DNA of 64,000 bases, from positions 1-64,000 of the forward strand of contig NZ_CP037921.1 in NCBI RefSeq assembly GCF_004355185.1. Reading direction: 5' to 3'. Of this stretch, positions 47,118 to 57,276 are shown one piece after another. Positions within the stretch are counted from its first letter, which is position 1. Each line of letters opens with the position of its first letter. The position numbers and the translations under genes were made by a program. Origin of the DNA: Hymenobacter radiodurans. Its GTDB lineage: Bacteria; Bacteroidota; Bacteroidia; Cytophagales; Hymenobacteraceae. Under the pieces are notes generated by a model that was given only the letters and a program-made list of their open reading frames with translations, made no database searches and was not told where the DNA came from.

Positions 47118-48157
47118 ATGTTGCCCCCGCCCCCCCGCCGCCTGCCCTCTACCCGCGTGCCTACCAGGCCAATGCCCTGGTGCGGGCCCCCCTGAAGCTC
47201 ACCCACGTAGAGGCCCGCATCTTCGCCCTGGCCCTGGGCTGCATTCACCAGGACCAGACCGAGCTGCCCGGCATCTCCATCCCCCTGAGCCGGGTGATGA
47301 CCCAAAAAAAGGGGGGCAGCGTGTACGAGACCATCCGCGACGCCTGCAAAAGCCTCATGTCCAAGGTGGTCAGCATTGAGTCCCAGACCGGCAACAAAAA
47401 GCGTTTTACGGCCTACTCCATCATCAGCTACATTGACCTGAACGAGGGCACGGGCTTTTTGACGGGCAACTTCGCCCCCGAGATCAAGCCCTTTCTGCTG
47501 CAGCTGGCCGAGCAGTACACCCACGTGGAGATTGAAACCCTGCTCACGCTTAAGTCCGCCCACGCCCACCGCCTGTACTGGCTGCTCAAGTCCTGGGACG
47601 ACGTGGGCCTGTGGGAGGTGGACTTCGAGACCCTGCGCAAGCAGGTGCTGGGCGATGACAACGACGTGACCTACACCCTGTTCTACGACTTTAAGCGCTA
47701 CGTGCTCGAGCCCGCCCTGCGCGAGCTCCACTCCCTGGGCTGGGTCGTGAGCTACCAGCCCCTGAAGGAAGGCAAAAAAGTGAAGGGCGTGCGCTTCACC
47801 ATTCCGGGCCCCTTGGCTCAGCTGGGGGAGGACGCGCTGTCGGAGCCCGCCGCGCGGACCACCAACCGATCCCGGTCCGCGGACAAGCAGATGAGCTTGG
47901 CCCTGGCCGCCGAGCTGCCCACCCTGCAGCAGCGCATCGTCACCCGCCTGCAGAAGCTGAAAATGACGGCCGCCCAGATTCAGCATGTGCTCGAGTTCAT
48001 GGGCGACGACGAGGCCCGCATTGCCCGGCTGATGAAAGCCACGCACCCCCTGCTGCGCGACTTTGAGGCCGGCAACAAGGTCTTCGATAACCTGGGCGGG
48101 GTAGCCACCAACCTGCTCAAGACCGAGTTCCCGGGCTTGTATCCCGTGCTCAAATAA
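47118..48157 (+). CDS. repB: Plasmid replication initiator, Rep_3 superfamily
   Basis: Two winged-helix domains are recognisable: QANALVRAPLKLTHVEARIFALALGCI with VYETIRDACKSLMSKVVSI, and ETLLTLKSAHAHRLYWLLKSW with LRKQVLGDDNDVTYTLFYDF and KRYVLEPALRELHSLGWVVSY. This is the RepB/Rep_3 layout that binds iterons. The start is uncertain: the frame runs back through the iterons (to 46979) without a sensible start. ATG 47118 becomes in-frame, reading MLPPPPPPPALYPRAYQANAL, if the C run at 47130-47136 has one more C; this gives 346 residues. An in-frame GTG near 47179 is the alternative. Confidence 0.85.
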
Positions 48158-48374
48158 GCGCCTGGTAAGCGCGGGCGGGTGGGGTATGATCCACCGGAGG
48201 ACCCTCCCGGCTAGGAGGCGCTAGGTCTTGCTGGAGGGGATAGGGCTGCCCGGCCATAGCGAGGCCCTAGTATATAATTTTGCCAAGGAATAGACTACTT
48301 GAAAAAAGTAAAAAAATGCTGGTTCTCCGAGGAAATAAAGGTGTTCTTAAAAGTCTATTTTGGTATAAAAGGTG
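48158..48374. other. AT-rich spacer after rep
   Basis: Falls in GC content toward the next genes; contains runs of A but no gene or hairpin with T-tract that I could see. Confidence 0.4.
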
Positions 48375-49088
48375 TTATAGTATTTGTGCTAAAATGTACT
48401 CTGATTGGCAACCGCGAATGTTTTTTGTGCTTTGATTCCGTAGAAAAAAGGGCTCAGCCCGACCAGCTTGGCCGCAGTAGATAGCGCGCGTACTTCGCAG
48501 GCTTCTGCAATAGAAGGAATAGTAGGTTTCCTCTCTTCCGCTTGAACCAGCGGAAAAGAGGGTAGCATAGGCCACCTGCAGGGGCTGGGCGCCCGAGTAG
48601 GCAGCTAGGACGGCGGCTTTGTCGGTGGAGAGGCCCGTGCGCTCGTACAAGGCCGAATCAATGGCGCGCTGGAGTGCGCGCACCGACCAGTAGTTTTTTA
48701 TCGATTGCACCTCGTAGAAGGTGCGCTGAAGCGGGATGGTGAGTGCCAGCAGCTCAATGAAGTAGGAAAAGCTGAGACGGGTGAGTAGCAGGGGCAGGGC
48801 TACGCCGGGCCCGTCCGTAGCCAGATTAGATTGGTCAGACAGTGTCTGACCAATAGGAGGGAAAGCCAACCCGGCCGCTTGCAGGGTGGCTGCTTGGGCC
48901 ACGAGCAGGGCGGGATAGGTCTGGTAAAACTGGCGACAGAGCTTGAGATTGGTCAGCGAGAGGCCGGTAACGCCCCGCGTGCGCAGGGTCTTAGCCAATT
49001 CGGCCAGTATGCGTTCCCCATAGTTTGCCCGGTCCTGACCGTGCTGCTCGTACTCAGTCAAGTAGAAACCCACCAGCCAGTTGCGGAT
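48375..49088 (-). pseudogene. YhcG/DUF1016 N-terminal-domain fragment, truncated at both ends
   Basis: The reading frame continues from IRNWLVGFYLTEYEQHG through RANYGERILAELAKTL, GLSLTNLKLCRQFYQTYP, LLTRLSFSYFIELLALTIPLQRTFYEVQSIKNYWSVRALQRAID to YERTGLSTDKAAVL, all DUF1016 N-terminal domain. About 25-30 residues of the usual start are missing, and the nuclease domain is lost: after AYATLFSAG the frame runs into unrelated codons and stops at 48375. The 5' join at 49088 is inside the gene to its right, so the two look like remnants of a recombination between neighbouring YhcG genes. Confidence 0.65.
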
Positions 49089-49882
49089 AGGTAGAAGTTC
49101 ATCTTGCCCGCGTATTCGGGCCGGAACTCGGTAATCTTGAGTTCGATGGCCACCAGGCATTGCAGGCCCCGGTGATAGAGCAGCAGGTCAATAAAGTACT
49201 CGTTGCCCGCCAGCTCCAGCCGGTACTGGTTGCCGATAAAGCTGAAGTCGCCGCCCATCTCCTGCAGAAAGCGGCGCACGTTGCCCAGCAGCGCCTGCTC
49301 TAACTCGTATTCGGAGTGTTCGCTGCTCAGTTCCAGGAAGCCGAAGGTGTACTCGTCCTTCAGGGCCAGGGCGGCCTGCTCCACGCGCGGGGTAGGCAGC
49401 GTCGTGGGAAAATTATGTTGAGCCAGGACCGTGCGCTGGTAGGTCTGCGCCTTCAGCTGCTGGGCCAGCACGGTTTTGGTCCAGCCGTGGCGCTGGGTCT
49501 GTACGGTATAGAAGTAGCGCTCCTGCGGGTCTTTGCAGCGGGCCATGATCAGCAGGTGCTTGGCCCAACTGATTTCTCCAACCAGCGGTTGGAGTAGTTC
49601 GCTAGCGCTGTACTCGAGATAGAACTGGCGCATGTACCACAGGTTCTGCACGGAAAAGCCACTCACGCCCGCAAACTCGCGCTGCAGGTCGCGGGCCAGG
49701 GTCTCGACCACGGCTTTGCCCCAGCCCTGCTGCTGCTGGCGCTCGGCAATGAGCTGGCCCAGGTCCCAGTAGAGCTGCATCTGTTCGCGGTTGACTTGTT
49801 GCAGGGCCCGGTACTGGGCCGCGCGCACCCGGTGGGTGAGGGCGGTGAGCAACTGGGCGTAGTCAGAGGGGAGCGAAGTCAT
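49058..49882 (-). CDS. YhcG/DUF1016 PD-(D/E)XK nuclease-like protein, C-terminus cut
   Basis: 274 residues from ATG 49882, where MTSLPSDYAQLLTAL begins; an upstream extension is GC-rich and non-homologous. DUF1016 N-terminal part: LYWDLGQLIAERQQQQGWGKAVVETLARDLQREFAG, NLWYMRQFYLEY, LLIMARCKDPQERYFY. Nuclease part: EMGGDFSFIGNQYRLELAGNEYFIDLLLYHRGLQCLVAIELK, with the catalytic D and E-x-K visible. After GKMNFYLS it switches to ATGWWVST and stops, about 60 residues short of the usual end. The switch coincides with the start of the following fragment. Confidence 0.7.
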   Translation of the reverse strand: MTSLPSDYAQLLTALTHRVRAAQYRALQQVNREQMQLYWDLGQLIAERQQQQGWGKAVVETLARDLQREFAGVSGFSVQNLWYMRQFYLEYSASELLQPLVGEISWAKHLLIMARCKDPQERYFYTVQTQRHGWTKTVLAQQLKAQTYQRTVLAQHNFPTTLPTPRVEQAALALKDEYTFGFLELSSEHSEYELEQALLGNVRRFLQEMGGDFSFIGNQYRLELAGNEYFIDLLLYHRGLQCLVAIELKITEFRPEYAGKMNFYLSATGWWVST

Positions 49883-50044
49883 ACGCACAAGGGGGCAGGA
49901 GGAGGGAAGGCAAGGGGGCGCGGAGCCCGGGGGCAAAGAAAACGTAATCTGGGCAAAGGCCGACCGAGTACCCAGCTGGGGGGGCGAAGAAGCAAGGCCG
50001 AACTCACCAGCGCACAGATCGCTTACTCTTTCCATTGCTGTCAC

Positions 50045-50491
50045 ATTTATTAAACGGTGCTTGACAAATGCTACAGGACTAATCGCTCAACCCTTTCGAA
50101 ACCCACCTCAACTTACGTCCTCCTTCTGGGCGGCTTCGCTAGACCACTTCCGTAGGGGCGCCGGCTGAGGTGGTCGATGAGGTAGCGGATGGTGTCGGTG
50201 GGCGAGCCCGTACCCAGCCCGAGGCGGAAGCCGGCAACAGGTGGTGCTGCCCGCTGCTGGCACCGGCACAGCGCTGCCTCTGCGGGGCTTCGTGCCGGGC
50301 CTATGCCATGTGCGGATGCCGGCCGACGCCCCGCAGGTGGGCCAGCGACTGGTGATGGAGTAGGAGAGCGCAAACGGGCAGCACCACAGGGGGCAGACAA
50401 CTTTTCTGCTCTATATTCGCTCGGAATACTAGGAATCTATTTCCTGAATTTGAAACGGCGCTGCTTTTTCTTCGCAGAACTTAACATAAGT
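50045..50491. other. Intergenic, probable gene debris
   Basis: GC-rich. A minus-strand frame (50113-50400) contains TGSPTDTIRYLIDHLSRRP without recognisable family and is cut by the following region. I cannot call a gene. The last 60 bases turn AT-rich before the peptidase start. Confidence 0.35.
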
Positions 50492-53331
50492 ATGAAAACC
50501 TCGAAATTTCATTTCGTTACCGTCGCTTGTCTTTTGTTTTCGGTGCTTTCCGTTTCGGCTCAGAAACCGACAGGTAAGCCCCTTTTCAAAGTCGAGTACG
50601 AGAAGTTCACGCTCCCAAATGGGTTGGAAGTGATTTTCCACGTCGACCGTTCCGACCCGGTCGTCGCCGTTAATCTTACTGCCCACGTTGGCTCGGCGCG
50701 CGAGAAAGCGGGACGAACCGGATTCGCGCATCTTTTCGAGCATCTTCTTTTTCTCGAATCAGAAAATTTAGGCAAAGGCGGACTTGATAAGATGACCGCC
50801 CGCATCGGCGGTTCGGGCGCGAACGGCTCGACGAGCCGCGACCGCACGAACTACTTGCAAACCGTGCCGAAAGACGCGCTCGAAAAAATGCTGTGGGCGG
50901 AAGCCGACAAGCTCGGCTGGTTTATCAACACGGTAACCGAGCCGGTGCTGGCCAAAGAAAAACAAGTTGTTAAAAACGAGAAGCGGCAGAGCGTCGACAA
51001 TAATCCATACGGGCATACGTCTTACGTGATCGACAAGGCGCTGTATCCGGCCGACCATCCGTATAACTGGCAGGTCATCGGCTCGCTCGACGATTTGCAG
51101 AACGCGCAGCTGTTGGACGTTAAAGAATTTTTCCGCCGCTGGTATGTTCCGAATAACGTAACGCTCGTCGTCGCGGGCGATTTCGATACGGCGCAGGCGC
51201 GCAAATGGGTTGAAAAATATTTCGGCGAAATAAAACGCGGCGAAGTCGTAAAATCGCTGGCGAAGCGCCCGGGAACGCTAAAAGAAACCGTCAAATTTTA
51301 TCACGAAGACAACTTTGCGAAATTGCCGGAATTGACCCTGACGCGTGTCGGCGTCGAGCAGCTTCATCCGGACTCCTACGCGCTGAATGTGTTAACGCAG
51401 TACCTCGCCGACGGCAAGAAAGCGCCGCTTTACCGCGTTCTGGTTGAAGATAAAAAATTGACTTCCGACATTTCGATGGTCAATTACAATTCGGAACTCG
51501 CCGGCCAAATAATGCTCGAAGTGCGCGCGTTCGCCGACAAAGATCTGGACGAAGTGATGATTGGCATCCAGGAGGCGTTCGCTCTTTTTGACCGAGAAGG
51601 CATTTCGGAAAAAGATTTGAGCCGCATCAAAGCCGGCCAGGAAACGAGATTTTACAATTCGTTGTCGAGCGTTCTCGGCAAAGGCACGCAGCTTGCGCAA
51701 TACAATTATCTGACGGGCAATCCGGGATTTGTCGAAACGGATATAAAAAATATACTCGCCGTGACGGCCGCAGACGTGCGGCGCGTGTATCAGAAATACA
51801 TCAAAAACAAGAAGTACGTAGCGACGAGTTTCGTGCCGAAAGGCAAATCGGCGCTCGCGCTTGACGGGTCAAAAAAGGCGGAAGTCACGGAAGAAAAAAT
51901 CGTGCAAGGTGCCGAAGACGCCGTTGACCCGACCGCGGCCGCCACCTACGAAAAAACGCCTTCGACTTTTGACCGAAGCATGGAGCCGCCATACGGGGCG
52001 GTGCCCGAGGTCAACGTTCCGGCGATGTGGGAAGACAAGCTTACCAACGGCTTGCGCGTTCTGGGCATCGAAAACAGCGAAGTGCCACTCGCCCAGTTTG
52101 AAATCATCGTCGACGGTGGTTTGCTGCTCGAGGATATAAACCGAGTCGGCGTCGCCAATTTGATGGCGCGAATGATGACGCAGGGGACGCAAAAGAAAAC
52201 CGCGCAGGAACTCGAAGAAGCAATTCAACAATTAGGGGCTTCCATAAATGTTGTAGCCGGAGCCGAAGACATCCGCATCTCGGTCAACACGCTCGCCAGA
52301 AATTACGAGCCGACGCTTCGGCTGGTCGAAGAAATTTTATTGGAGCCGCGTTGGGACGCCAAAGAATTCGACTTGATAAAACAATCCGTCGTCAGCCAAA
52401 TTCGCCAGCAGGAGGCGAACCCGAACGCGGTCGCGCAACTAAATTTCAACCGTTTAATTTACGGTAAAGACAACATTCGTTCGCGCAATATTCTGGGAAC
52501 GGCCGAATCGGTTGCGGCCATCACGCTCGACGATGTAAAGGCTTTTTACGGCAAAAGTATATCGCCGTCAGTCGCGCGAATGCACGTCGTCGGCGCGCTG
52601 AACAAAGCGGCGATTATGAAGCCTTTAAACGAAATCAATAAAAAATGGGCGAGCAGAACCGTTGCAATTCCCCCTATACAACGCCGTCGGCACCGGCCAA
52701 ATCGCAGATTTATTTCTACGACGTGCCGGACGCCAAACAATCGGTCATTCGTTTCGGCTATCCGGCTCTGGCACAAACCGACCAGGATTTTTATCCGGCG
52801 ACCGTTATGAATTACATTCTCGGCGGCGGCGGTTTCGCCTCGCAGCTAACGCAGCAGCTGCGCGAAGGCAAAGGCTACACCTACGGCATCACTTCGGGTT
52901 TTTCCGGCACTAAAAGTCCGGGGGCCTTCGTCATCGGCAGCAGCGTTAGAACCAACGTAACGCTCGAATCGGCGAAGTTGATAAAAAGCATTTTGCAGGA
53001 TTATCCGAAAAATTACTCGGAAAAAGAGTTGGAAACGACCAAAGGCTTTCTGATTAAGAGCAATGCCAGGGCGTTTGAAACGGCCGGCGCGAAACTGAAT
53101 ATGTTGGAGAACATCAGCAAATACGGCTGGAAATACGATTACGTCAAAGACAGAGAGCGAACGGTCAAAGCAATGACCGTCGCGCAGGTACAGGATTTGT
53201 CGCGTAAATATCTCGACACGGACAAAATGTTCTGGCTCGTCGTCGGCGACGCCAAAACGCAATTGCCGCGTCTGAAGGAACTCGGGTTCGGCGAGCCAGT
53301 ATTAATCAACAACCGAACTTCCGAAAAGTAA
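50492..53331 (+). CDS. M16-family zinc peptidase (insulinase-like), exported, one frame break
   Basis: Starts at ATG 50492 with a signal peptide (LLFSVLSVSA-QK). The N-terminal M16 domain has the inverted zinc motif HLFEH in FAHLFEHLLF and the supporting Glu in VVKNEKRQS, so it should be active. A second, inactive M16 half starts near residue 505. The frame breaks at the five-C run 52670-52674; one more C joins AIPPYTTPSAPAKSQIYFYD and gives 946 residues. Codon use differs from neighbours (more AAA, GAA, TTC/TCG, ATT, AAT; lower GC), so the gene has probably come from another group, perhaps Acidobacteria-like. It cleaves peptides in the periplasm; the substrate is unknown. Confidence 0.85.
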
Positions 53332-53604
53332 TCGGCAAGAACCAGCCGTTGCCCTTAGCCAGCTGCTCGCGGTTCGGTCTTTCTCCCGCAGGTGGCGCCG
53401 GGCGGCGCTGTCTTTTCTGCTTCCCTTCGGCGCGGCGGCGCATGCCCCGGCCTGGCAGGCGGCCCTGAGTTCTGACAGGCCCGGCGCCACTTACCGCAGC
53501 GCCACCTTGCCGGCGGCCGGCGGCGCAGGCACCGTGCTGAAGCTGACTGACACGGGCAGCGCCGCTCCGCTGGGCTAGGCGCCGCGCGGCGGCGAGGGCT
53601 GGCT
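53332..53604. other. Intergenic with possible protein relic
   Basis: One forward frame reads RPGATYRSATLPAAGG and LKLTDTGSAAPLG before a stop near 53578, possibly the tail of a deleted exported protein. Low support. Confidence 0.25.
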
Positions 53605-53952
53605 ATGGAGAAGAAACCGCGGCCTTCGCTGCCGCCCCCGGCAAGCACCGCATTTGCGGAGACCCCGGACGTAGTGCCCAGCCCGCGCCTTTCCTTTACG
53701 GTGTCGGTCGCCGTGAAGAAGGGAAGCTACTTCTATACGTTGACCGATATTGCCAACGAAGCCACGGACACGACTCATAGTCAATTGCCCGTTCGAGTGG
53801 AGGCCATCCTGCGCCTCACTAAGGCCATGCGGAAGTTGGACCCCACGAGTGAAAACCTACCCGACCTGTTGGCGTATTTGCCCGCGGTCCACGCCGAAAT
53901 GCTGGCCGTCACGCAGCGCCTCGAAGCCGCTATGGTGGCGCCTACGAAATAG
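53605..53952 (+). CDS. Hypothetical small protein, helical
   Basis: 115 residues. A Pro-rich N-terminus is followed by a strand-like part (LSFTVSVAVKKGSYFYTLTDIA) and a helix-rich end (VRVEAILRLTKAMRKLDP; LLAYLPAVHAEMLAVTQRLEAAM). No family recognised. It stands alone between the peptidase and the acyltransferase, with codon use like the rest of the plasmid. Confidence 0.45.
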   Translation: MEKKPRPSLPPPASTAFAETPDVVPSPRLSFTVSVAVKKGSYFYTLTDIANEATDTTHSQLPVRVEAILRLTKAMRKLDPTSENLPDLLAYLPAVHAEMLAVTQRLEAAMVAPTK

Positions 53953-54287
53953 CCCGCCGCAGGAGCGAGTACGTGCCGGCTATGCTGTTTGCTAGCCCGT
54001 AGACCAGCCTGCTGAAGTTGTGTCCCCTTTCTTCAACGCTCCCTTGAGAAAAGTGACGAGTACCGGCTCTGGTTGAGGCTTACCTGGAATAAGCGGAGAA
54101 CTGCGACTGCATGGGGTACAGGAGAAGACTGCAGGAGCGGGACCACATCGGGTGCTGGCGGGCGCGTCGGCAGTCGGCGCCCGCCTTCGCCCAGGGAAGT
54201 CGGGTAGCCAGGGCGGATTTTGTTATATTTAAGTATTGGAATATATTATTAAGTTTGGAGGATCGAACCCGCCCTCCTCCTCCTTGT
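53953..54287. other. Intergenic, promoter region of the acyltransferase
   Basis: No gene. The last 60 bases are AT-rich (TTATATTTAAGTATTGG) and probably hold the promoter, but no clear TAnnTTTG was found. Confidence 0.4.
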
Positions 54288-55448
54288 ATGCGCTACATTG
54301 CTCAACTCGATGCCCTGCGGGCCCTGGCTATCCTGTTTGTGTTGATCAATCATACGGTGCCGAAAAGCCACCCGCTCTTTACCCTTTCCGATAAAGTTTC
54401 CGGGCCCGATATCTTTTTTACCCTCAGCGGCTTCCTGATCACGGCCCTGCTGCTGAAGGACCGCGAGGCGGTGGCGCTCCAGCGCCTCACCAAGTTCCGC
54501 GTCTTCCTCCACTTCTTTGTCAAACGGGCCTTGCGCCTCTATCCTGCCTATGTGTTGCTGGTGGGGCTGGATTTTTTCTTGCGCGGCCTACCGGCCGCTA
54601 GTTATGGCCCCTATGTATCGTTCACCTCCAACCTGGTCATCTACCAGCAGCAGGACTGGGGGCCGCTGGCGCACCTGTGGACGATGGCGGTGGAACAACA
54701 GTTTTACCTGTTGTGGCCCTTTGTGCTGCTGCTGCTCCCGCGGCCGTGGTTGCCCTATGCGATAGCGTTCTTTGTCAGCGTGGGCCTCTACAGCCAGCAC
54801 GCCGTCCCCGCCACCGACTTCAGTCATGTGCTGCCGCACACGTGTTTGGATGCCTTGGGTCTGGGCGCGTTGCTGGCCTGGGTAGTCCTCGAAAAACCCC
54901 AGTACCTGCCCCAACTATACCGCGGCCTGTGTGGGCTGGCCTTCGCCAGTATAGCCCTGATGGTGGCTCCGAGCGCGTTTGGGTTCGCGCCGCCGCTGCC
55001 GCAGCGCACGTTGGTGGCCGTGCTGGTCGTGTGGCTCATCAGCTACTTCGTAGTGCGGGGAGAGAAGGAAGGCGGGATGGTGAACGCCGTCTTGACGACG
55101 AAACCCTTACTGGTTATCGGCAAGCTGAGCTACGGCATTTACCTCTACCACCTGACGGTTCTGTCTTGCGCGTACCCCGTGCTCGACCGGCTGAACCGCT
55201 ACCTGCCCTTTTATGAAAGTAGCGCGTATGGCTATTGGCTGGTCGAATCCCTGCTACTCATCGGGGCCGTGGCCTGGGGCTCGTGGAACTACGTGGAGCG
55301 GCCGCTTCAGGCCCGGAGTAAGCACTGGCTGAGGAAGAAGACAACCTCCCCCACGCGGTCCCCGCGGCGGCCTAACCGAGGGGAGGTGGTGGATTCACGG
55401 CGGGCCCTCTTCCCGTTCGCCGTTCCTGAAGGCGCTAGCGCGTCCTGA
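54288..55448 (+). CDS. OafA/YrhL-like membrane acyltransferase
   Basis: 386 residues from ATG 54288, chosen because MRYIAQLDALRALAIL is the family start; the frame is open upstream. About ten membrane helices. Catalytic pattern: RALAILFVLINHTVPKS (the conserved His lies in INH), then SGFLITALLL and FFVKRALRLYPAYVLLV (R-x-x-R-x-x-P). The LSYGIYLYHL segment is also diagnostic. It transfers an O-acyl group, often acetyl, to a sugar or lipid on the cell surface; the substrate is unknown. The C-terminal 40 residues are basic and Pro-rich. A hairpin terminator follows. Confidence 0.88.
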   Translation: MRYIAQLDALRALAILFVLINHTVPKSHPLFTLSDKVSGPDIFFTLSGFLITALLLKDREAVALQRLTKFRVFLHFFVKRALRLYPAYVLLVGLDFFLRGLPAASYGPYVSFTSNLVIYQQQDWGPLAHLWTMAVEQQFYLLWPFVLLLLPRPWLPYAIAFFVSVGLYSQHAVPATDFSHVLPHTCLDALGLGALLAWVVLEKPQYLPQLYRGLCGLAFASIALMVAPSAFGFAPPLPQRTLVAVLVVWLISYFVVRGEKEGGMVNAVLTTKPLLVIGKLSYGIYLYHLTVLSCAYPVLDRLNRYLPFYESSAYGYWLVESLLLIGAVAWGSWNYVERPLQARSKHWLRKKTTSPTRSPRRPNRGEVVDSRRALFPFAVPEGASAS

Positions 55449-55751
55449 CAGGATTGGGAAAACGGACCTACCACGGCGCCCACAAACCGCCCTTGTAGGA
55501 GCTACTGATAGCGACGTAAAGCCTCCCCTAAGGGTCCGTTTGACGGACCCTTTTACCCCCCCGCCAAACCTCCGGTTAACGGACACTTTATCGATCCTTA
55601 AAATCTGCTCAGAAAGGCTGTTTCAGGCAGGTGTTTGCCTACCCATTTTCTGGACAGACTAAACCGACTAGGACGGGGACGTTTTTTGGGTCCAGATCAA
55701 CGCCGCTTATCCTCCCTGTTGCTGGTTGACCAGACGCGAGGACGAAGGAGG
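55449..55751. other. Intergenic region with terminator
   Basis: Besides the hairpin at 55530-55552 nothing recognisable; the following NmrA-like gene converges from the right. Confidence 0.4.
55530..55552 (+). terminator. Hairpin terminator after the acyltransferase
   Basis: AAGGGTCCGT (55530-55539) and ACGGACCCTT (55543-55552) are perfect 10-base arms around a 3-base loop, followed by TT. Confidence 0.65.
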
Positions 55752-56621
55752 CTAGCGCTCCGAGTGCTGATGAACGAGTTGGTGGAAGTAGGCGTGCAAG
55801 GTCGTGGTGCCCCGAATCGGGTGCGGGGGTAGCTCGTATTGCTGATCGAGCGTGATACCCGTCATGTGGGCCATCGATTCGGCCGCCGGCGCCGAGAAGC
55901 CCACCGCCTGCAAGGCCTGGGTCCACTCGGCCCGTGGGGTTACTTCCACCGTTACGGGCCGGTGCAGCACGTCCGTCAAGGCCGCGGCTACCTCCGCCGC
56001 GCAGTACCGCGCGGGGCCTTCCACGTAGTGCAACCCCGTCTGCGAGAGTGGTTCAGTCAACAAGCGGGCCGCGATGCGGGCGATGTCCACCGGAGCCACC
56101 ATCGGCAGCTGAAAGTCGGCGGGATACAACGACGGCACTGTTCCTGCTTGCCGGGCGCTGGCCAGGGCCGGGTCCCAATTACTCATGTAATAGGCGGCGC
56201 GAATAATACTGGTGGGAATCGGCTGCGCGGCCAAGGCTTGCTCCATGGCGTAGAGCACCCCTAAATCCCCTGCCTGGGTGCCCGGCTGCGCCCCGTACGT
56301 GGATTCGGCCACTACCTTGTGCAGGCCCGAGTCGGGGAGGGCAGCGAGAATAGCGGCCAGGCTTTTCCGCTCTTCGGCGGCCGTGTCGGTGGCGGGTGGC
56401 GCCGGCGGGTTCAGCAGAAATAAGCGCTGACCCTGGCGAAATATAGCGTGGAGGGCGGACGTGTCGTGCACGTCCGCCACCACCGTCTGGGCGCCGTGCT
56501 GCTGCCAGTGCGGGGCGTGGTCCGGGGTGTGCAAGACGAGCGTAACGGGCTCGCCGCGCGCTAAGAGCAGGTGGGCGAGCGCCGACCCAATATGGCCCGT
56601 AGCACCCAAAATGATATGCAT
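55752..56621 (-). CDS. NmrA-like NAD(P)-binding protein (atypical SDR)
   Basis: 289 residues. The N-terminal Rossmann fold starts MHIILGATGHIGSALAHLLLARG with the GxxGxxG pattern; SGLHKVVAESTYGAQPG, PIPTSIIRAAYYMSNWD and FQLPMVAPVDIARIAARLL are typical of NmrA/HSCARG-like proteins. The active-site YxxxK of classical SDRs is absent, as expected for atypical members. Redox sensing or a quinone/NADP-dependent step is possible; the substrate is unknown. The start near 56621 is immediately followed upstream by non-coding DNA. Confidence 0.88.
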   Translation of the reverse strand: MHIILGATGHIGSALAHLLLARGEPVTLVLHTPDHAPHWQQHGAQTVVADVHDTSALHAIFRQGQRLFLLNPPAPPATDTAAEERKSLAAILAALPDSGLHKVVAESTYGAQPGTQAGDLGVLYAMEQALAAQPIPTSIIRAAYYMSNWDPALASARQAGTVPSLYPADFQLPMVAPVDIARIAARLLTEPLSQTGLHYVEGPARYCAAEVAAALTDVLHRPVTVEVTPRAEWTQALQAVGFSAPAAESMAHMTGITLDQQYELPPHPIRGTTTLHAYFHQLVHQHSER

Positions 56622-56752
56622 GGGAAAAAGACTAGGGTAGAAGAAATACCGGCAGCCCCCCGCTGCGCCGAAGCCAAGGGGAAGACCTGTAATTGTGTAC
56701 GGAAAGAAACCAAGAGGTGGCTAGTCGTCTAGTTTTACCCAAGGGCTAGCAT

Positions 56753-56929
56753 ATGCGACAAGGCCTTATCCTAGCTGGTCAACGGGAAGAGGAGATGTTT
56801 GAAGTAGACCCTTTATTCGAACACGTTATGTACCCTCACGGCTGCCCGCGAAAGCACGGTTTTCGGGCGGCGTTTTTACCCCATAGAGGGATCCTTCCTT
56901 TTGAGCGGATTTACCCGCTAATTCCATGA
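56753..56929 (+). CDS. Doubtful 58-residue open frame
   Basis: Starts MRQGLILAGQREEEMFEVDP and ends LPFERIYPLIP. It has a run with several charged residues and CPRKHG, but no family, promoter or context support. It may be a remnant or chance. Confidence 0.15.
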   Translation: MRQGLILAGQREEEMFEVDPLFEHVMYPHGCPRKHGFRAAFLPHRGILPFERIYPLIP

Positions 56930-57210
56930 GGACCTGTGTATGGCCCTCAACATGCAGAGATACCAAATGGAACAATAGGGGCCTTATAGGTCTTTAAATA
57001 AGGTCCGAAAAATCGGCGTTCCTAAACCTTGTTTTACCGCGCCCAACTAAGGATACGATGCAGTCTTTACCAGGCGAATCCATCCTCGCTGGAAGTGTCC
57101 GAGGATCTTCCTCACGACGGCAGGAAAGCAGGCGGCTATTCATTCGGGGGATAAAGTTTATCGCTTGACGAAGCTGTTAGCTGCCACATTAGCTTCTCCT
57201 CGGCAGCCAC

Positions 57211-57246
57211 AAAAAGCCCAGACCGAACAGTCGATCTGGGCTTTTT
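57211..57246 (-). terminator. Hairpin terminator of the BNR-repeat gene
   Basis: AAAAAGCCCAGA (57211-57222) and TCTGGGCTTTTT (57235-57246) are exact 12-base arms; read on the minus strand it starts 30 bases after the stop at 57277 and ends in T residues. Confidence 0.7.
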
Positions 57247-57276
57247 ACTACACACCTTGCTTTATAAACGTATTCC

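Larger units (their letters stand above)
56622..57276. other. 650-base intergenic region
   Basis: Lower GC than the surroundings, with one weak small frame (56753-56929) and the terminator hairpin at 57211-57246. No RNA gene or repeat was recognised. Confidence 0.4.
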
